DNA of 64,000 bases from assembly GCF_900100955.1 (NCBI RefSeq), contig NZ_FNCC01000020.1:80278-144277 (forward strand). Direction: 5' to 3'. Source of the DNA: Lentzea fradiae (GTDB taxonomy: Bacteria; Actinomycetota; Actinomycetes; Mycobacteriales; Pseudonocardiaceae). Within the stretch, counting starts at the first letter, position 1; each line of letters opens with the position of its first letter. Under the pieces are notes generated by a model. That model was not told the origin of the DNA, did not search any database, and saw only the letters and a list, made by a program, of their open reading frames with translations. Below, piece by piece: positions 25,959 through 35,009 of this stretch. Both the position numbers and the translations under genes were made by a program.

Positions 25959-27106
25959 CGGTGGCCGCGACCGGCGCGCAGGCGGGAGAACAGCCCGCCG
26001 CCGCCCTTGCCGTTGTGCGACAGCGACGGCTCGCTCTCGCCGCGCAGGTCGGCCAGGTCGCGCAGCAACGCGGTCTGCGCCGCGTCCAGCTTGGTCGGGA
26101 CGATGACCTCGAGGTGCACGTGCAGGTCGCCGCGGCCGTCGACACGGCCGGTGGACCTCAGCTTCGGCATGCCGCGGCCGGTCATGACGAGCTGCGTGCC
26201 CGGCTGCGTGCCGGGGTCGATCTGCAGCTCCTCCTCGCCGTCCAGCGTCTTCAGCGGCAGCGTGGCGCCGAGCGCGGCGGTCGTCATCGGGATCTGCACG
26301 ACGCAGTGCAGGTCGGCGCCGTCGCGTTCGAAGATCTCGTGCGGCTGCTCTTCGACCTCGACGTAGAGGTCACCGGCCGGGCCGCCGCCGGGGCCGACCT
26401 CGCCCTGGCCCGCGAGGCGCACGCGCATGCCCTCGGCGACACCGGCGGGGATGTTCACCGAGATCGTGCGGCGCGACCGGGTGCGGCCGTCGCCCGCGCA
26501 CTGCTGGCACGGGTCGGGGATGACCTCGCCGTAGCCGCGGCAGACCGGGCACGGCCGCGACGTCACGACCTGGCCCAGGAACGAGCGCTGCACCGACTGG
26601 ACCTCGCCGCGGCCGTGGCAGGTGTCGCACTGGACGGGCTTGGAGTTGTTCTGGGTGCCGGCGCCGTGGCAGCGGTCGCAGAGGATCGCGGTGTCGACGG
26701 TCAGCTCACGGGTGGCGCCCGCCGCGCACTCCTCCAGCGTCATCTCCAGCCGGATCAGCGCGTCCGAGCCGGGCTGCACGCGGCTGCGCGGCCCGCGGCC
26801 ACCGCCACCGGACGTGGCGCCGAAGAAGGCGTCCATGATGTCGCCGAGGCCGAAGCCCGCGAACGGGTCACCGCCCGCGCGTCCGCCGCCCGAGGAGTCG
26901 AGCGGGTCGCCGCCCAGGTCGACGACGCGGCGCTTCTCGGGGTTCGACAACACCTCGTAGGCGGCCGTGACCTCCTTGAAGCGGGCCTCCTCGTTGGGAT
27001 TGACGTCCGGGTGCAGCTGCCTGGCGAGCTTGCGATAGGCGCGCTTGATCTCATCCTGTGTCGCGTTCTGCGAGACACCGAGGATGCCGTAGTAATCCCT
27101 GGCCAC
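25955..27106 (-). CDS. dnaJ2: Chaperone protein DnaJ (DnaJ2)
   Basis: About 383 residues. J domain at residues 1-70 with HPD (LHPDVNP), a short Gly-rich region, then a zinc domain with four CxxCxGxG repeats (CDRCHGAG, CDTCHGRG, CPVCRGYG, CQQCAGDG) and the C-terminal substrate domains. It stimulates DnaK. GTG 27106 aligns with mycobacterial DnaJ2 (VARDYYGILGV); the frame also offers ATG 27121/27127. It follows hrcA, so the operon is under heat-shock control. Confidence 0.95.
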   Translation of the reverse strand: MARDYYGILGVSQNATQDEIKRAYRKLARQLHPDVNPNEEARFKEVTAAYEVLSNPEKRRVVDLGGDPLDSSGGGRAGGDPFAGFGLGDIMDAFFGATSGGGGRGPRSRVQPGSDALIRLEMTLEECAAGATRELTVDTAILCDRCHGAGTQNNSKPVQCDTCHGRGEVQSVQRSFLGQVVTSRPCPVCRGYGEVIPDPCQQCAGDGRTRSRRTISVNIPAGVAEGMRVRLAGQGEVGPGGGPAGDLYVEVEEQPHEIFERDGADLHCVVQIPMTTAALGATLPLKTLDGEEELQIDPGTQPGTQLVMTGRGMPKLRSTGRVDGRGDLHVHLEVIVPTKLDAAQTALLRDLADLRGESEPSLSHNGKGGGGLFSRLRAGRGHR

Positions 27107-27174
27107 CTTTGTCGCTTTCATGTTCATCACTCAGAGCAAGTACGTGTGGGCAAGTGCGCGTGGCGAGTCCCTGG

Positions 27175-28197
27175 TCACCGACCGGTCAGGATCTCGCCGA
27201 CGTAGTTGGCGACCGCGCGGACGGCCGCCATGGTCCCCGGGTAGTCCATCCGCGTCGGTCCGACGACACCCAGACCCCCGAGCGGGTTGTCCCGGCTGCC
27301 GTAGCCGATGGACACGACGGAGGTGCTGCGCATCTCCGCCGCCTCGTTCTCCTCGCCGATGCGCACCAGCACGCGACCGGGGTCACGGGAGGCGGCGAGC
27401 AGCTTGAGCACGACGACCTGCTCCTCCAGGGCTTCCAGCACCTGCCGCAGCGAGCCGGGGAAGTCCGTGATGTTGCGGGTGAGGTTGGCCGTGCCGCCGA
27501 GCACCAGGCGTTCCTCCGGGTGCTCCACCAGCGTCTCTATCAGCACTGTAGCGACTCGCAGCATCGGGTCGCGCAGGTTCGGCGGAACCTCGTCCGGCAG
27601 CTCGGCGACCTTGGCGCTGGCGTCCGCGAGCCGCTGCCCCGCCATCGCCTGGTTCAGCACGCCGCGCAGCTGCGCCGTGTCCTCCTCGCTGATCACGTCG
27701 CCCAGCTCGACGATCCGCTGGTCGACGCGCCCGGTGTCGGTGATGAGCACCAGCATCAGCCGCGCCGGCGTGATCGGCAGCACCTCCAGGTGCCGCACGG
27801 CCGCCCGCGACAACGTCGGCACCTGGATCACCGCGACCTGCCGCGTGAGCTGCGCGAGCAGCCGGACGCTGCGCCGCATCACGTCGTCGAGGTCGAGCGC
27901 GCCTTCGAGGAAGCTGCGGATGGCCCGCTTCTCCGCGACCGACAACGGCTTGACCTCGCTCAGCCTGTCGACGAAGAGCCGGTACCCCTTGTCCGTGGGC
28001 ACGCGGCCCGCGCTGGTGTGCGGCTGGGCGATGTAGCCCTCGTCCTCCAAGGCGGCCATGTCGTTGCGCACGGTCGCGCTCGACACCCCGAGGTTGTGCC
28101 GCTCGACCAGCGCCTTGGACCCGACGGGCTCCTGGTTGGACACGTAGTCGGCGACAATCGCGCGCAGCACCTCGAACCTGCGTTCATCGGCGTTCAA
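27175..28197 (-). CDS. hrcA: Heat-inducible transcription repressor HrcA
   Basis: 340 residues with an N-terminal winged helix (LVERHNLGVSSATVRNDMAAL) and a GAF-like/dimerisation core with LEVLPITPARLMLVLITDTG. HrcA represses groE/dnaJ operons by binding CIRCE, with GroEL as co-factor. I did not find a clear CIRCE element (TTAGCACTC-N9-GAGTGCTAA) just upstream, so autoregulation is not shown. Confidence 0.96.
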   Translation of the reverse strand: MNADERRFEVLRAIVADYVSNQEPVGSKALVERHNLGVSSATVRNDMAALEDEGYIAQPHTSAGRVPTDKGYRLFVDRLSEVKPLSVAEKRAIRSFLEGALDLDDVMRRSVRLLAQLTRQVAVIQVPTLSRAAVRHLEVLPITPARLMLVLITDTGRVDQRIVELGDVISEEDTAQLRGVLNQAMAGQRLADASAKVAELPDEVPPNLRDPMLRVATVLIETLVEHPEERLVLGGTANLTRNITDFPGSLRQVLEALEEQVVVLKLLAASRDPGRVLVRIGEENEAAEMRSTSVVSIGYGSRDNPLGGLGVVGPTRMDYPGTMAAVRAVANYVGEILTGR

Positions 28198-28325
28198 CGC
28201 TGCTTCACCTCCGTGTCCGGTGCCCCGAGTTTACCCAGCCGATTTCGCGTCCGGGTGGCCGCTGGGACGAGGTGCTCCCCCGCGACTCACGTTTTTTGTC
28301 GGTGCCGGTCGCTAGGGTCCAAACC

Positions 28326-28547
28326 GTGAGGGAGGAGCGGCGCAGGCACCTGTCGGTGGTGCGGGACGGCGACCCGGCGCCGGGCACCGCCTGCCTGGTG
28401 CACAGCGACGACGAGTGGTGGCCGGGCACCGTGACGTGGGAGGACGTGCGCCGGGCCGACGGGTTGTGGTGGGGCGAGGTGACGTACCGCAGGGACGGGG
28501 TGCTGCGCACGGAGGTGCACAGCCAGCACGACCTGCGGGCCCGCTGA
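28326..28547 (+). CDS. Small hypothetical protein with a Tudor-like core
   Basis: 73 residues: VREERRRHLSVVRDGDPAPG, then CLVHSDDEWWPGTVTWEDVRR and GLWWGEVTYRRDG. The Trp-rich strands could form a small SH3/Tudor-like barrel, but no family is recognised. GTG 28326 has AGGG upstream; it is divergent from hrcA and converges on hemW across a terminator. Confidence 0.6.
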   Translation: MREERRRHLSVVRDGDPAPGTACLVHSDDEWWPGTVTWEDVRRADGLWWGEVTYRRDGVLRTEVHSQHDLRAR

Positions 28548-28563
28548 CTCCGGTACGTCAACG

Positions 28564-28594
28564 CCTGACCGGGGCAGGTGCACCCCCGGTCAGG
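28564..28594. terminator. Bidirectional terminator before hemW's 3' end
   Basis: CCTGACCGGGG pairs perfectly with CCCCGGTCAGG (11-bp stem, 9-base loop) between convergent genes. Confidence 0.8.
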
Positions 28595-28611
28595 GGCGGC
28601 TCAAGTCCGGC

Positions 28612-29820
28612 TCAGGGCAGCAGCCGCCGCACCACGGCGTCGGCGAGCAGCCGCCCCCGGTCCGTCAGCACGCAGCGGTCCTCCAGCGGCTCCAGCAACC
28701 CGTCGGCCACCGCGGCCCGCGCCTCGCGCCGACCGGCGGAGTCGAGCACGTCGAGAGGCAGTCCTTCGGCGAGCCGGAGCTCCAGCAGCACCCGTTCCAC
28801 CCGCTGGTCCTCCGCCGACAGCACCTCGCGCCCGGCGGCGGGCGACGAACCGGCGGCCAGCAGCGACGAGTAGCGGGCGGGGTGCTTCACGTTCCAGAAC
28901 CGGACGCCGCCGACGTGGCTGTGCGCGCCGGGGCCGAAGCCCCACCAGTCGGCGCCCTTCCAGTACAGGACGTTGTGGCGGCACCGCGCCTCGGCCGAGG
29001 TGGCCCAGTTCGACACCTCGTACCAGGAGAAGCCCGCGCCGGAGAGCACCGAGTCGACCATCTCGTACGACGAGGCCAGCACGTCGTCGTCCGGCATCGG
29101 CAGGTCGCCGCGGCGGATGCGCCGGGCGAGACCCGTGCCGTCCTCGACGATCAGCGCGTAGGCGGAGACGTGGTCGACGCCCGCGTCCAGCACGGCGTCC
29201 AGTGACGCGGCCAGGTCGGACGGCCGCTCCCCCGGTGTGCCGTAGATCAGGTCGAGGTTGACGTGCTCGAAACCGGCGGCGCGGGCCTCGCGGGCGGCGT
29301 CGACCGGGCGGCCGGGGGTGTGCTTGCGGTCCAGGACGGCGAGGACGTGGCGGGCGGCGGACTGCATTCCCAGCGACACGCGGGTGTAGCCGGCTTCGCG
29401 GATGCCCTCGAAGAACTCCCGGGAGGTCGACTCGGGGTTCGACTCGGTCGTCACCTCGGCGTCGGCGGTGAGGCCGAACGACTTGCGCACCGCGTCGAGC
29501 ACGTCGGTCAGGCCAGAGGTGCCGAGCAGCGACGGGGTGCCGCCGCCGACGAAGACGGTCGAGGCGGCGACCGGGGTGCCCAGGACGGAGGCCGCCAGGT
29601 CCAGCTCGCGGCGCAGGCCCTCCAGCCACGACTCGGGCGAGGCGGACGAGCCGAGCTCGCCGGGGGTGTAGGTGTTGAAGTCGCAGTAGCCGCAGCGGGT
29701 CGCGCAGAACGGGACGTGGACGTAGACGCCGAAGGGACGGGTGCCGACACCGGCGAGAGCGGACGCGGGCAGCGTTCCGTCGGCGGGCGCGGGCTCGCCT
29801 TCTGGCAGAGCGGAGGGCAT
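28612..29820 (-). CDS. hemW: Radical SAM heme chaperone HemW
   Basis: 402 residues. The radical SAM cluster motif C-x3-C-x2-C is present (FCATRCGYCDF), as are the GGGTPSLL motif and the C-terminal HemN-type domain. HemW (formerly HemN-like) binds and transfers heme; it is not the oxygen-independent coproporphyrinogen oxidase, whose extra substrate-binding residues it lacks. ATG 29820 is preferred to GTG 29838 on spacing from GGGGGAC. Confidence 0.93.
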   Translation of the reverse strand: MPSALPEGEPAPADGTLPASALAGVGTRPFGVYVHVPFCATRCGYCDFNTYTPGELGSSASPESWLEGLRRELDLAASVLGTPVAASTVFVGGGTPSLLGTSGLTDVLDAVRKSFGLTADAEVTTESNPESTSREFFEGIREAGYTRVSLGMQSAARHVLAVLDRKHTPGRPVDAAREARAAGFEHVNLDLIYGTPGERPSDLAASLDAVLDAGVDHVSAYALIVEDGTGLARRIRRGDLPMPDDDVLASSYEMVDSVLSGAGFSWYEVSNWATSAEARCRHNVLYWKGADWWGFGPGAHSHVGGVRFWNVKHPARYSSLLAAGSSPAAGREVLSAEDQRVERVLLELRLAEGLPLDVLDSAGRREARAAVADGLLEPLEDRCVLTDRGRLLADAVVRRLLP

Positions 29821-29991
29821 GTCCCCAGTGTCCCCCACACAGCCCGAACGGCGGTGTCCAGCCAGGGCTTGTGTCTGTCTGTGACAGAAGTATCACGGAG
29901 TGAAATCGGGCCTGGCTGTCAACTTCTCCTCGTGCGTCCCACCATTCGGTTGGCGGTGGACCATGCACTGGACGCCATGCACACTGAGGAC

Positions 29992-30078
29992 ATGCCTTCG
30001 ACTGGAGTCCGCCTCGTGGCCCGCCGCCACGTCGACTTCCGTCGTGTCTCCAGCGCGATGTGCCGTCGTTCGGCCTGA
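29992..30078 (+). CDS. Cys-containing leader peptide of the sulfur operon
   Basis: A 28-codon ORF encoding MPSTGVRLVARRHVDF followed by RRVSSAMCRRSA. The core R-R-H-V-D-x-x-R-x-x-S-A-x-C-R is the signature of short leader peptides found upstream of sulfur and cysteine genes in actinobacteria. Cysteine-responsive attenuation by Cys-coding leader ORFs is shown in mycobacteria with related but polycysteine peptides. It ends 110 bases before the sulfite reductase start. GAGG lies just before the ATG; an in-frame ATG at 29977 is possible. Confidence 0.8.
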   Translation: MPSTGVRLVARRHVDFRRVSSAMCRRSA

Positions 30079-30117
30079 CCGCGCGCTGATTTGTTCCCGT
30101 CGGCGCCCGGCGCGCTG
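30051..30117 (+). promoter_or_regulatory. Candidate attenuator with competing pairings after the leader ORF
   Basis: CAGCGCG inside the leader ORF (30051-30057, just before the Cys codon) can pair with either of two later copies of CGCGCTG (30082-30088 and 30111-30117). Mutually exclusive stems of this kind are expected if ribosome stalling at the Cys codon controls read-through. Sequence complementarity is visible; the mechanism is inferred. Confidence 0.45.
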
Positions 30118-30188
30118 ACGACGCCCCCATCACCAGCACGTCCGGGCTCGCACGCGCACCGAGCGCCTCGAAACCCCGGAGGATGGCG

Positions 30189-31868
30189 ATGGTCCCGCCG
30201 CAGACGGCACCGCGCGCCAAGCAGCGTCGCGGCGAGGGGCAGTGGGCGCTCGGGTACCGAGAGCCGCTGAACCCCAACGAGCGGAGCAAGAAGGACGACA
30301 ACCCGCTCAACGTCCGCGCCCGCATCGAGAACATCTACGCCCACGGCGGTTTCGACTCCATCGACCCGGCCGACCTGCGCGGAAGGTTCCGCTGGTACGG
30401 CCTGTACACGCAGCGCAAGCCCGGCATCGACGGCGGCCGCACGGCCACGCTGGAGCCGGAGGAGCTCGACGACGAGTACTTCATGATGCGGGTGCGCAGC
30501 GACGGTGGCGCGCTGACGACGCAGCAGCTCAAGGTGCTCGGTGAGATCTCGCAGACCTACGCGCGGGACACGGCGGACATCACCGACCGCCAGAACGTGC
30601 AGTACCACTGGATCCGCATCGAGGACGTCCCCACGATCTGGCAGAAGCTCGAAGCGGTCGGCCTGACCACGACGGAGGCGTGCGGCGACAGCCCCCGCGT
30701 CATCCTCGGGTCGCCGGTCGCGGGCATCTCCGCCGACGAGGTCGTAGACGGCCAGCCGGCGATCGAGACGATCCTCGAGCGCTACATCGGCGACCCGCGC
30801 TTCTCCAACCTGCCGCGCAAGTTCAAGACCGCCATCTCCGGGTCGCAGGACGTCGCGCACGAGATCCACGACGTGGCGTTCGTCGGCGTCGTCCACCCCG
30901 AGCACGGGCCGGGCTTCGACCTCTGGGTCGGCGGCGGCCTGTCCACGAACCCCATGCTGGGCAAGCGCCTGGGCGCCTGGGTGCCGCTCGACGAGGTGCC
31001 CGACGTGTGGGAAGCCGTCATCAGCGTCTTCCGCGACTACGGCTACCGCCGCCTGCGGCACCGCGCGCGCATCAAGTTCCTCGTCGCCGACTGGGGTCCG
31101 GAGAAGTTCCGGCAGGTCATGGAGGACGAGTACCTCAAGCGCAAGATGATCGACGGCCCCGCTCCCGAGGTCTTGGACCAGCAGCTCGACCACGTCGGCG
31201 TGCACAAGCAGAAGGACGGCCTGCACTACGTCGGCGCGGCGCCGGTCGCGGGCCGGGTGTCCGGCTCGATCCTGGTCGAGGTCGCGAAGATCGCCGAGCG
31301 GGCCGGCTCGCAGCGGGTCCGGTTCACGCCGCAGCAGAAGATCATCGTGCTGGACGTGGCCGAGTCCGAGGTGCCGACGCTCAAGAGCGACCTCGCGAAG
31401 CTCGGCCTGCAGGTCGACCCGTCGCCGTGGCGGCGCGGGATCATGGCGTGCACCGGCATCGAGTTCTGCAAGCTCGCGATCGTCGAGACGAAGGCCCGCG
31501 CGCTGGACCTCGTCACGCAGCTCGAAGCCAACCTCAAGGACATCGTCGACGGCGTCACGGCGCCGATCACCGTGCACATCAACGGCTGCCCCAACTCGTG
31601 CGCCCGGATCCAGACCGCGGACATCGGCCTCAAGGGCCAGATCGTCACCGACGAGCAGGGCAACCAGGTCGAGGGCTTCCAGGTGCACCTCGGCGGCGGG
31701 CTCGGCCTGGACGCCGGGTTCGGCAGGAAGCTGCGCGGCCACAAGGTCACCGCGGCCGAGCTGCCCGAGTACGTCGAGCGGGTGGTGCGGAACTTCGTGG
31801 CGCAGCGCGAGACCGACGAGCGGTTCGCCCAGTGGGTCGCCCGCGCCGAGGAGAGTGCGCTGCGATGA
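30189..31868 (+). CDS. Ferredoxin-dependent sulfite reductase
   Basis: Reduces sulfite to sulfide with six electrons from ferredoxin, using siroheme and a [4Fe-4S] cluster. 559 residues, close to mycobacterial NirA/SirA. Cluster ligands are in ACTGIEFCK and NGCPNSC. The Tyr and Cys that form a covalent crosslink in the mycobacterial enzyme are present in RWYGLYTQR and TEACGDSPR, favouring sulfite over nitrite as substrate. ATG 30189 is six bases after GGAGG; ATG 30183 is too close to it. First enzyme gene of the operon. Confidence 0.95.
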   Translation: MVPPQTAPRAKQRRGEGQWALGYREPLNPNERSKKDDNPLNVRARIENIYAHGGFDSIDPADLRGRFRWYGLYTQRKPGIDGGRTATLEPEELDDEYFMMRVRSDGGALTTQQLKVLGEISQTYARDTADITDRQNVQYHWIRIEDVPTIWQKLEAVGLTTTEACGDSPRVILGSPVAGISADEVVDGQPAIETILERYIGDPRFSNLPRKFKTAISGSQDVAHEIHDVAFVGVVHPEHGPGFDLWVGGGLSTNPMLGKRLGAWVPLDEVPDVWEAVISVFRDYGYRRLRHRARIKFLVADWGPEKFRQVMEDEYLKRKMIDGPAPEVLDQQLDHVGVHKQKDGLHYVGAAPVAGRVSGSILVEVAKIAERAGSQRVRFTPQQKIIVLDVAESEVPTLKSDLAKLGLQVDPSPWRRGIMACTGIEFCKLAIVETKARALDLVTQLEANLKDIVDGVTAPITVHINGCPNSCARIQTADIGLKGQIVTDEQGNQVEGFQVHLGGGLGLDAGFGRKLRGHKVTAAELPEYVERVVRNFVAQRETDERFAQWVARAEESALR

Positions 31869-31904
31869 CCGCCGGCCGACGTACGTGTCTCAGCGGAGGC
31901 TGCG

Positions 31905-32063
31905 ATGTCTGACCGCGCGACGCCGTTCTACTGCCCCTACTGCGGTGACGAGGACCTCCGTCCGCAGGAGGAGCCGAGCTACTCGTGGCTGTGCACCGGC
32001 TGCCGCCGCGTCTTCAAGGTCTCGTTCGTCGGGCTCAACCTTCCTCAGGGGGTGAAGAAGTGA
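31905..32063 (+). CDS. Small zinc-ribbon protein of the sulfur operon
   Basis: 52 residues, too short for many gene finders. Two CxxC knuckles (FYCPYCGDED and WLCTGCRRVF) form a zinc ribbon. GGAGG lies six bases before the ATG and the stop overlaps cysH (GTGA). Similar mini-proteins lie between sulfite reductase and cysH in streptomycetes and are sometimes misnamed insertion element protein. A role in electron transfer or complex assembly is possible but unproven. Confidence 0.85.
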   Translation: MSDRATPFYCPYCGDEDLRPQEEPSYSWLCTGCRRVFKVSFVGLNLPQGVKK

Positions 32064-32755
32064 GCGATCTCAAGCAAGACCTCAGGATCGTCGCCGAGGC
32101 CGCGGAGCAGGAGCTGAAGGACGCCACCGCGATCGAGGCGCTGGAGTGGACCGCGCGGACGTTCGGTGACAGCTACATCGTCGCTTCCAACATGCAGGAC
32201 GCCGTGCTGATCGACCTCGCCGCACAGGTGAAGCCGGACTTCGACGTGTTGTTCCTGGAAACCGGGTACCACTTCCCGGAGACCATCGGAGTGCGGGACG
32301 CCGTCGGGGTCGTCTATCCCGGAGTGCGGATCGTGAACGCCGCCGCCGAGCAGTCGGTGGAGGACCAGGAACGCGAGTTCGGCCTGCTGTACCAGTCGGA
32401 CCCGGCCGCGTGCTGCAACCTGCGCAAGGTCGTGCCGCTGCGCAGGGAGCTCGCGAAGTACGACGCGTGGGTCACCGGTGTGCGCCGGGTGGACGCCCCG
32501 ACGCGGGCGAACACGCCGATCGTGCAGTGGGACGAGCGCAACGGCCTCGTGAAGATCAACCCGATCGCGCCGTGGACCGACGAGGAGTTCACCACCTACC
32601 TCCAGGAGAAGGGGATCTTGGAGAACTTGCTGGTGCAGGAGGGGTATCCCTCCATCGGCTGCCTGCCGTGCACGTCGAAGCCGTTGCCGGGGCAGGACGC
32701 CCGCAGCGGCCGGTGGGCCGGCCAGGCGAAGACGGAATGTGGGTTGCACGGATGA
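32060..32755 (+). CDS. cysH: Adenylyl-sulfate (APS) reductase
   Basis: Reduces APS to sulfite and AMP with thioredoxin. 231 residues. The cluster motif CC...CxxC typical of APS-type (not PAPS-type) enzymes is present: AACCNLRK and GCLPCTSK, with a C-terminal ECGLH carrying the catalytic Cys. This fits an operon without APS kinase. GTG 32060 overlaps the zinc-ribbon stop and the gene overlaps cysD by four bases. Confidence 0.96.
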   Translation: MSDLKQDLRIVAEAAEQELKDATAIEALEWTARTFGDSYIVASNMQDAVLIDLAAQVKPDFDVLFLETGYHFPETIGVRDAVGVVYPGVRIVNAAAEQSVEDQEREFGLLYQSDPAACCNLRKVVPLRRELAKYDAWVTGVRRVDAPTRANTPIVQWDERNGLVKINPIAPWTDEEFTTYLQEKGILENLLVQEGYPSIGCLPCTSKPLPGQDARSGRWAGQAKTECGLHG

Positions 32756-33651
32756 CGACCGCGCTGGACACGTTGGGGCGCCTCGAGTCGGAGGCCATTC
32801 ACATCTTCCGCGAGGTCGCGGGCGAGTTCGACCGGCCGGTGATCCTCTTCTCCGGCGGCAAGGACTCCACGCTGCTGCTGCACCTCGCGATCAAGGCGTT
32901 CTACCCGGCGCCGGTGCCGTTCCCGCTGCTGCACGTCGACACGGGGCACAACTTCGACGAGGTCATCGAGTTCCGCGACCGCGTCGTGGCGCAGCACGGG
33001 CTGCGCCTGGAAGTCGCGAAGGTCCAGGACTGGATCGACGACGGCCGCCTGCAGGAACGCCCGGACGGCACGCGCAACCCGCTGCAGACCGTGCCCCTGC
33101 TGGACACCATCACGCAGCACAAGTTCGACGCGGTGTTCGGCGGAGGCCGCCGCGACGAGGAACGTGCCCGCGCCAAGGAGCGGATCTTCAGCCTGCGCAC
33201 GGCGTTCGGCCAGTGGGACCCGAAGCGCCAGCGCCCGGAGCTGTGGAACCTCTACAACGGCCGGCACCGCCCCGGTGAGCACGTCCGCGTGTTCCCGCTG
33301 TCGAACTGGACCGAGCTCGACGTGTGGAACTACATCGAGCGCGAGGGCGTCGAGCTGCCGGACATCTACTACGCGCACGAGCGCGAGGTGTACCTGCGCG
33401 ACGGCATGTGGCTCGCCGAAGGACCGTGGGGTACCGCGCGTGACGGCGAGACGTTGGTGCGCAAGACGGTTCGTTACCGCACGGTCGGCGACGGCTCCTG
33501 CACGGGCGCCGTCGAGTCCGACGCCGCCGACATCCACGCGGTGATCGCCGAGGTCGCCGCGTCCCGGCTGACCGAGCGCGGCGCCACCCGTGCCGACGAC
33601 CGGCTGTCCGAGGCCGCCATGGAAGACCGCAAGCGGGAGGGGTACTTCTAG
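32752..33651 (+). CDS. cysD: Sulfate adenylyltransferase subunit 2
   Basis: Makes APS from sulfate and ATP together with CysN. 299 residues with PP-loop FSGGKDSTLLLHLA, LHVDTGHNFDE and the conserved GGGRRDEERARAKERIFS and NLYNGRH segments. The ATG overlaps the cysH stop (ATGA) and the stop abuts the cysN ATG directly, so the three are translationally linked. Confidence 0.97.
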   Translation: MTTALDTLGRLESEAIHIFREVAGEFDRPVILFSGGKDSTLLLHLAIKAFYPAPVPFPLLHVDTGHNFDEVIEFRDRVVAQHGLRLEVAKVQDWIDDGRLQERPDGTRNPLQTVPLLDTITQHKFDAVFGGGRRDEERARAKERIFSLRTAFGQWDPKRQRPELWNLYNGRHRPGEHVRVFPLSNWTELDVWNYIEREGVELPDIYYAHEREVYLRDGMWLAEGPWGTARDGETLVRKTVRYRTVGDGSCTGAVESDAADIHAVIAEVAASRLTERGATRADDRLSEAAMEDRKREGYF

Positions 33652-34995
33652 ATGAGCGACCTGTTGAGGCTGGCCACGGCGGGCAGCGTGGACGACGGCA
33701 AGTCCACGCTCGTCGGCAGGCTGCTCTACGACACCAAGTCCGTGCTCGCCGACACGCTCGACGCCGTGCACCGCGCGAGCGCCGACCGCGGGCTCTCGAC
33801 GCCGGACCTGTCGCTGCTCGTCGACGGCCTGCGGTCGGAGCGGGAGCAGGGCATCACGATCGACGTGGCGTACCGGTACTTCGCGACGCCCAAGCGGTCG
33901 TTCGTGCTCGCGGACACCCCCGGACACGTGCAGTACACCCGCAACACGGTGACGGGCGCCTCCACCGCCCAGCTCGCCGTCCTGCTCGTCGACGCGCGCA
34001 AGGGCGTGATCGAGCAGACCCGCCGCCACGCGGCCGTGCTCGCGCTGCTGGGTGTGCCGCGGCTCGTGCTCGCGGTCAACAAGATCGACCTGGTCGACTA
34101 CGACGAGGTGACGTTCTCCCGCATCGCCAAGGAGTTCACCGCGCACGCCACGGCACTCGGCTACACCGAGGACGCGGTCGTCCAGATCCCGGTGAGCGCG
34201 CTGGCGGGCGACAACGTCGTGGAGAAGTCGGACAGGACGCCCTGGTACTCCGGCCCGACGCTGCTGGAGCACCTGGAGACCGTGCCGGTCGAGCCCGACC
34301 CGCACGACGCGCCCTTCCGGTTCCCCGTGCAGTACGTGATCCGCCCGCGCACCGCCGAGCACCTCGACTACCGGGGCTACGCCGGTCTGGTCGCGGCGGG
34401 CACGGTCAAGCCGGGCGACGAGGTCGTGGTGCTGCCCTCCGGCCGTCGCTCGACGGTCACGAAGATCGACACGGCGGACGGCGAACTGGCGGAGGCGGCG
34501 GCCGGCCAGTCCGTGACGCTGCTGCTGGCCGACGACATCGACATCTCCCGCGGCGACCTGATCTCGGTGGCGGGCAACGAACCCGTCGTCACCGACGAGC
34601 TGGACGCCACCCTGTGCTGGCTCGCGGAGAAGCCTCTGCGACCCGGCGCCCGAGTCCTCGTCAAGCACGGCACGCGCACCGTGCAGGCGATGGTCACCGA
34701 CCTGCGCGACCGCTTCGACGAGCAGCGGCTGTCCAGTGTGGACAGCCCGGCCTCGCTGGAGCTCAACGAGATCGGCCGAGTGGCTCTGCGCCTGGCAGAG
34801 CCCGTGCCGCTGGACGACTACAGCTTCAGCCGGCGCACCGGGTCCTTCCTGGTGATCGACGCGAGCGACGGTTCGACGCTCGCCGCCGGACTGGTCGGGG
34901 CTCCACTGCCGTTGCCGGACAACGGCGTGGAGAGCTGTACCGGGGGCGGAACCGCCGCCCCGGACTCGCACGCCCTCGTCTCCCCCGGTCCCTGA
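33652..34995 (+). CDS. cysN: Sulfate adenylyltransferase subunit 1 (GTPase)
   Basis: 447 residues. G1 AGSVDDGKST, G3 DTPGHVQYTRN and G4 NKIDL belong to an EF-Tu-type GTPase that drives ATP sulfurylase. Unlike the mycobacterial CysNC fusion there is no C-terminal APS kinase domain: the protein ends after the beta-barrel domains. This matches direct APS reduction by the adjacent CysH. Confidence 0.96.
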   Translation: MSDLLRLATAGSVDDGKSTLVGRLLYDTKSVLADTLDAVHRASADRGLSTPDLSLLVDGLRSEREQGITIDVAYRYFATPKRSFVLADTPGHVQYTRNTVTGASTAQLAVLLVDARKGVIEQTRRHAAVLALLGVPRLVLAVNKIDLVDYDEVTFSRIAKEFTAHATALGYTEDAVVQIPVSALAGDNVVEKSDRTPWYSGPTLLEHLETVPVEPDPHDAPFRFPVQYVIRPRTAEHLDYRGYAGLVAAGTVKPGDEVVVLPSGRRSTVTKIDTADGELAEAAAGQSVTLLLADDIDISRGDLISVAGNEPVVTDELDATLCWLAEKPLRPGARVLVKHGTRTVQAMVTDLRDRFDEQRLSSVDSPASLELNEIGRVALRLAEPVPLDDYSFSRRTGSFLVIDASDGSTLAAGLVGAPLPLPDNGVESCTGGGTAAPDSHALVSPGP

Positions 34996-35009
34996 AAGGC
35001 CACTTCGCC

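Noticed and set aside
28198..28325. CIRCE element for hrcA autoregulation
   Set aside because: No TTAGCACTC-N9-GAGTGCTAA-like repeat could be found in the promoter gap.
29880..29896. CRP-like site TGTGA ... TCAC upstream of the leader
   Set aside because: The half-sites are eight bases apart instead of six and too short to assign to a regulator.
32596..34971. 791-residue minus-strand frame across cysD-cysN
   Set aside because: Antisense to well-defined sulfate adenylyltransferase genes; no family resemblance.
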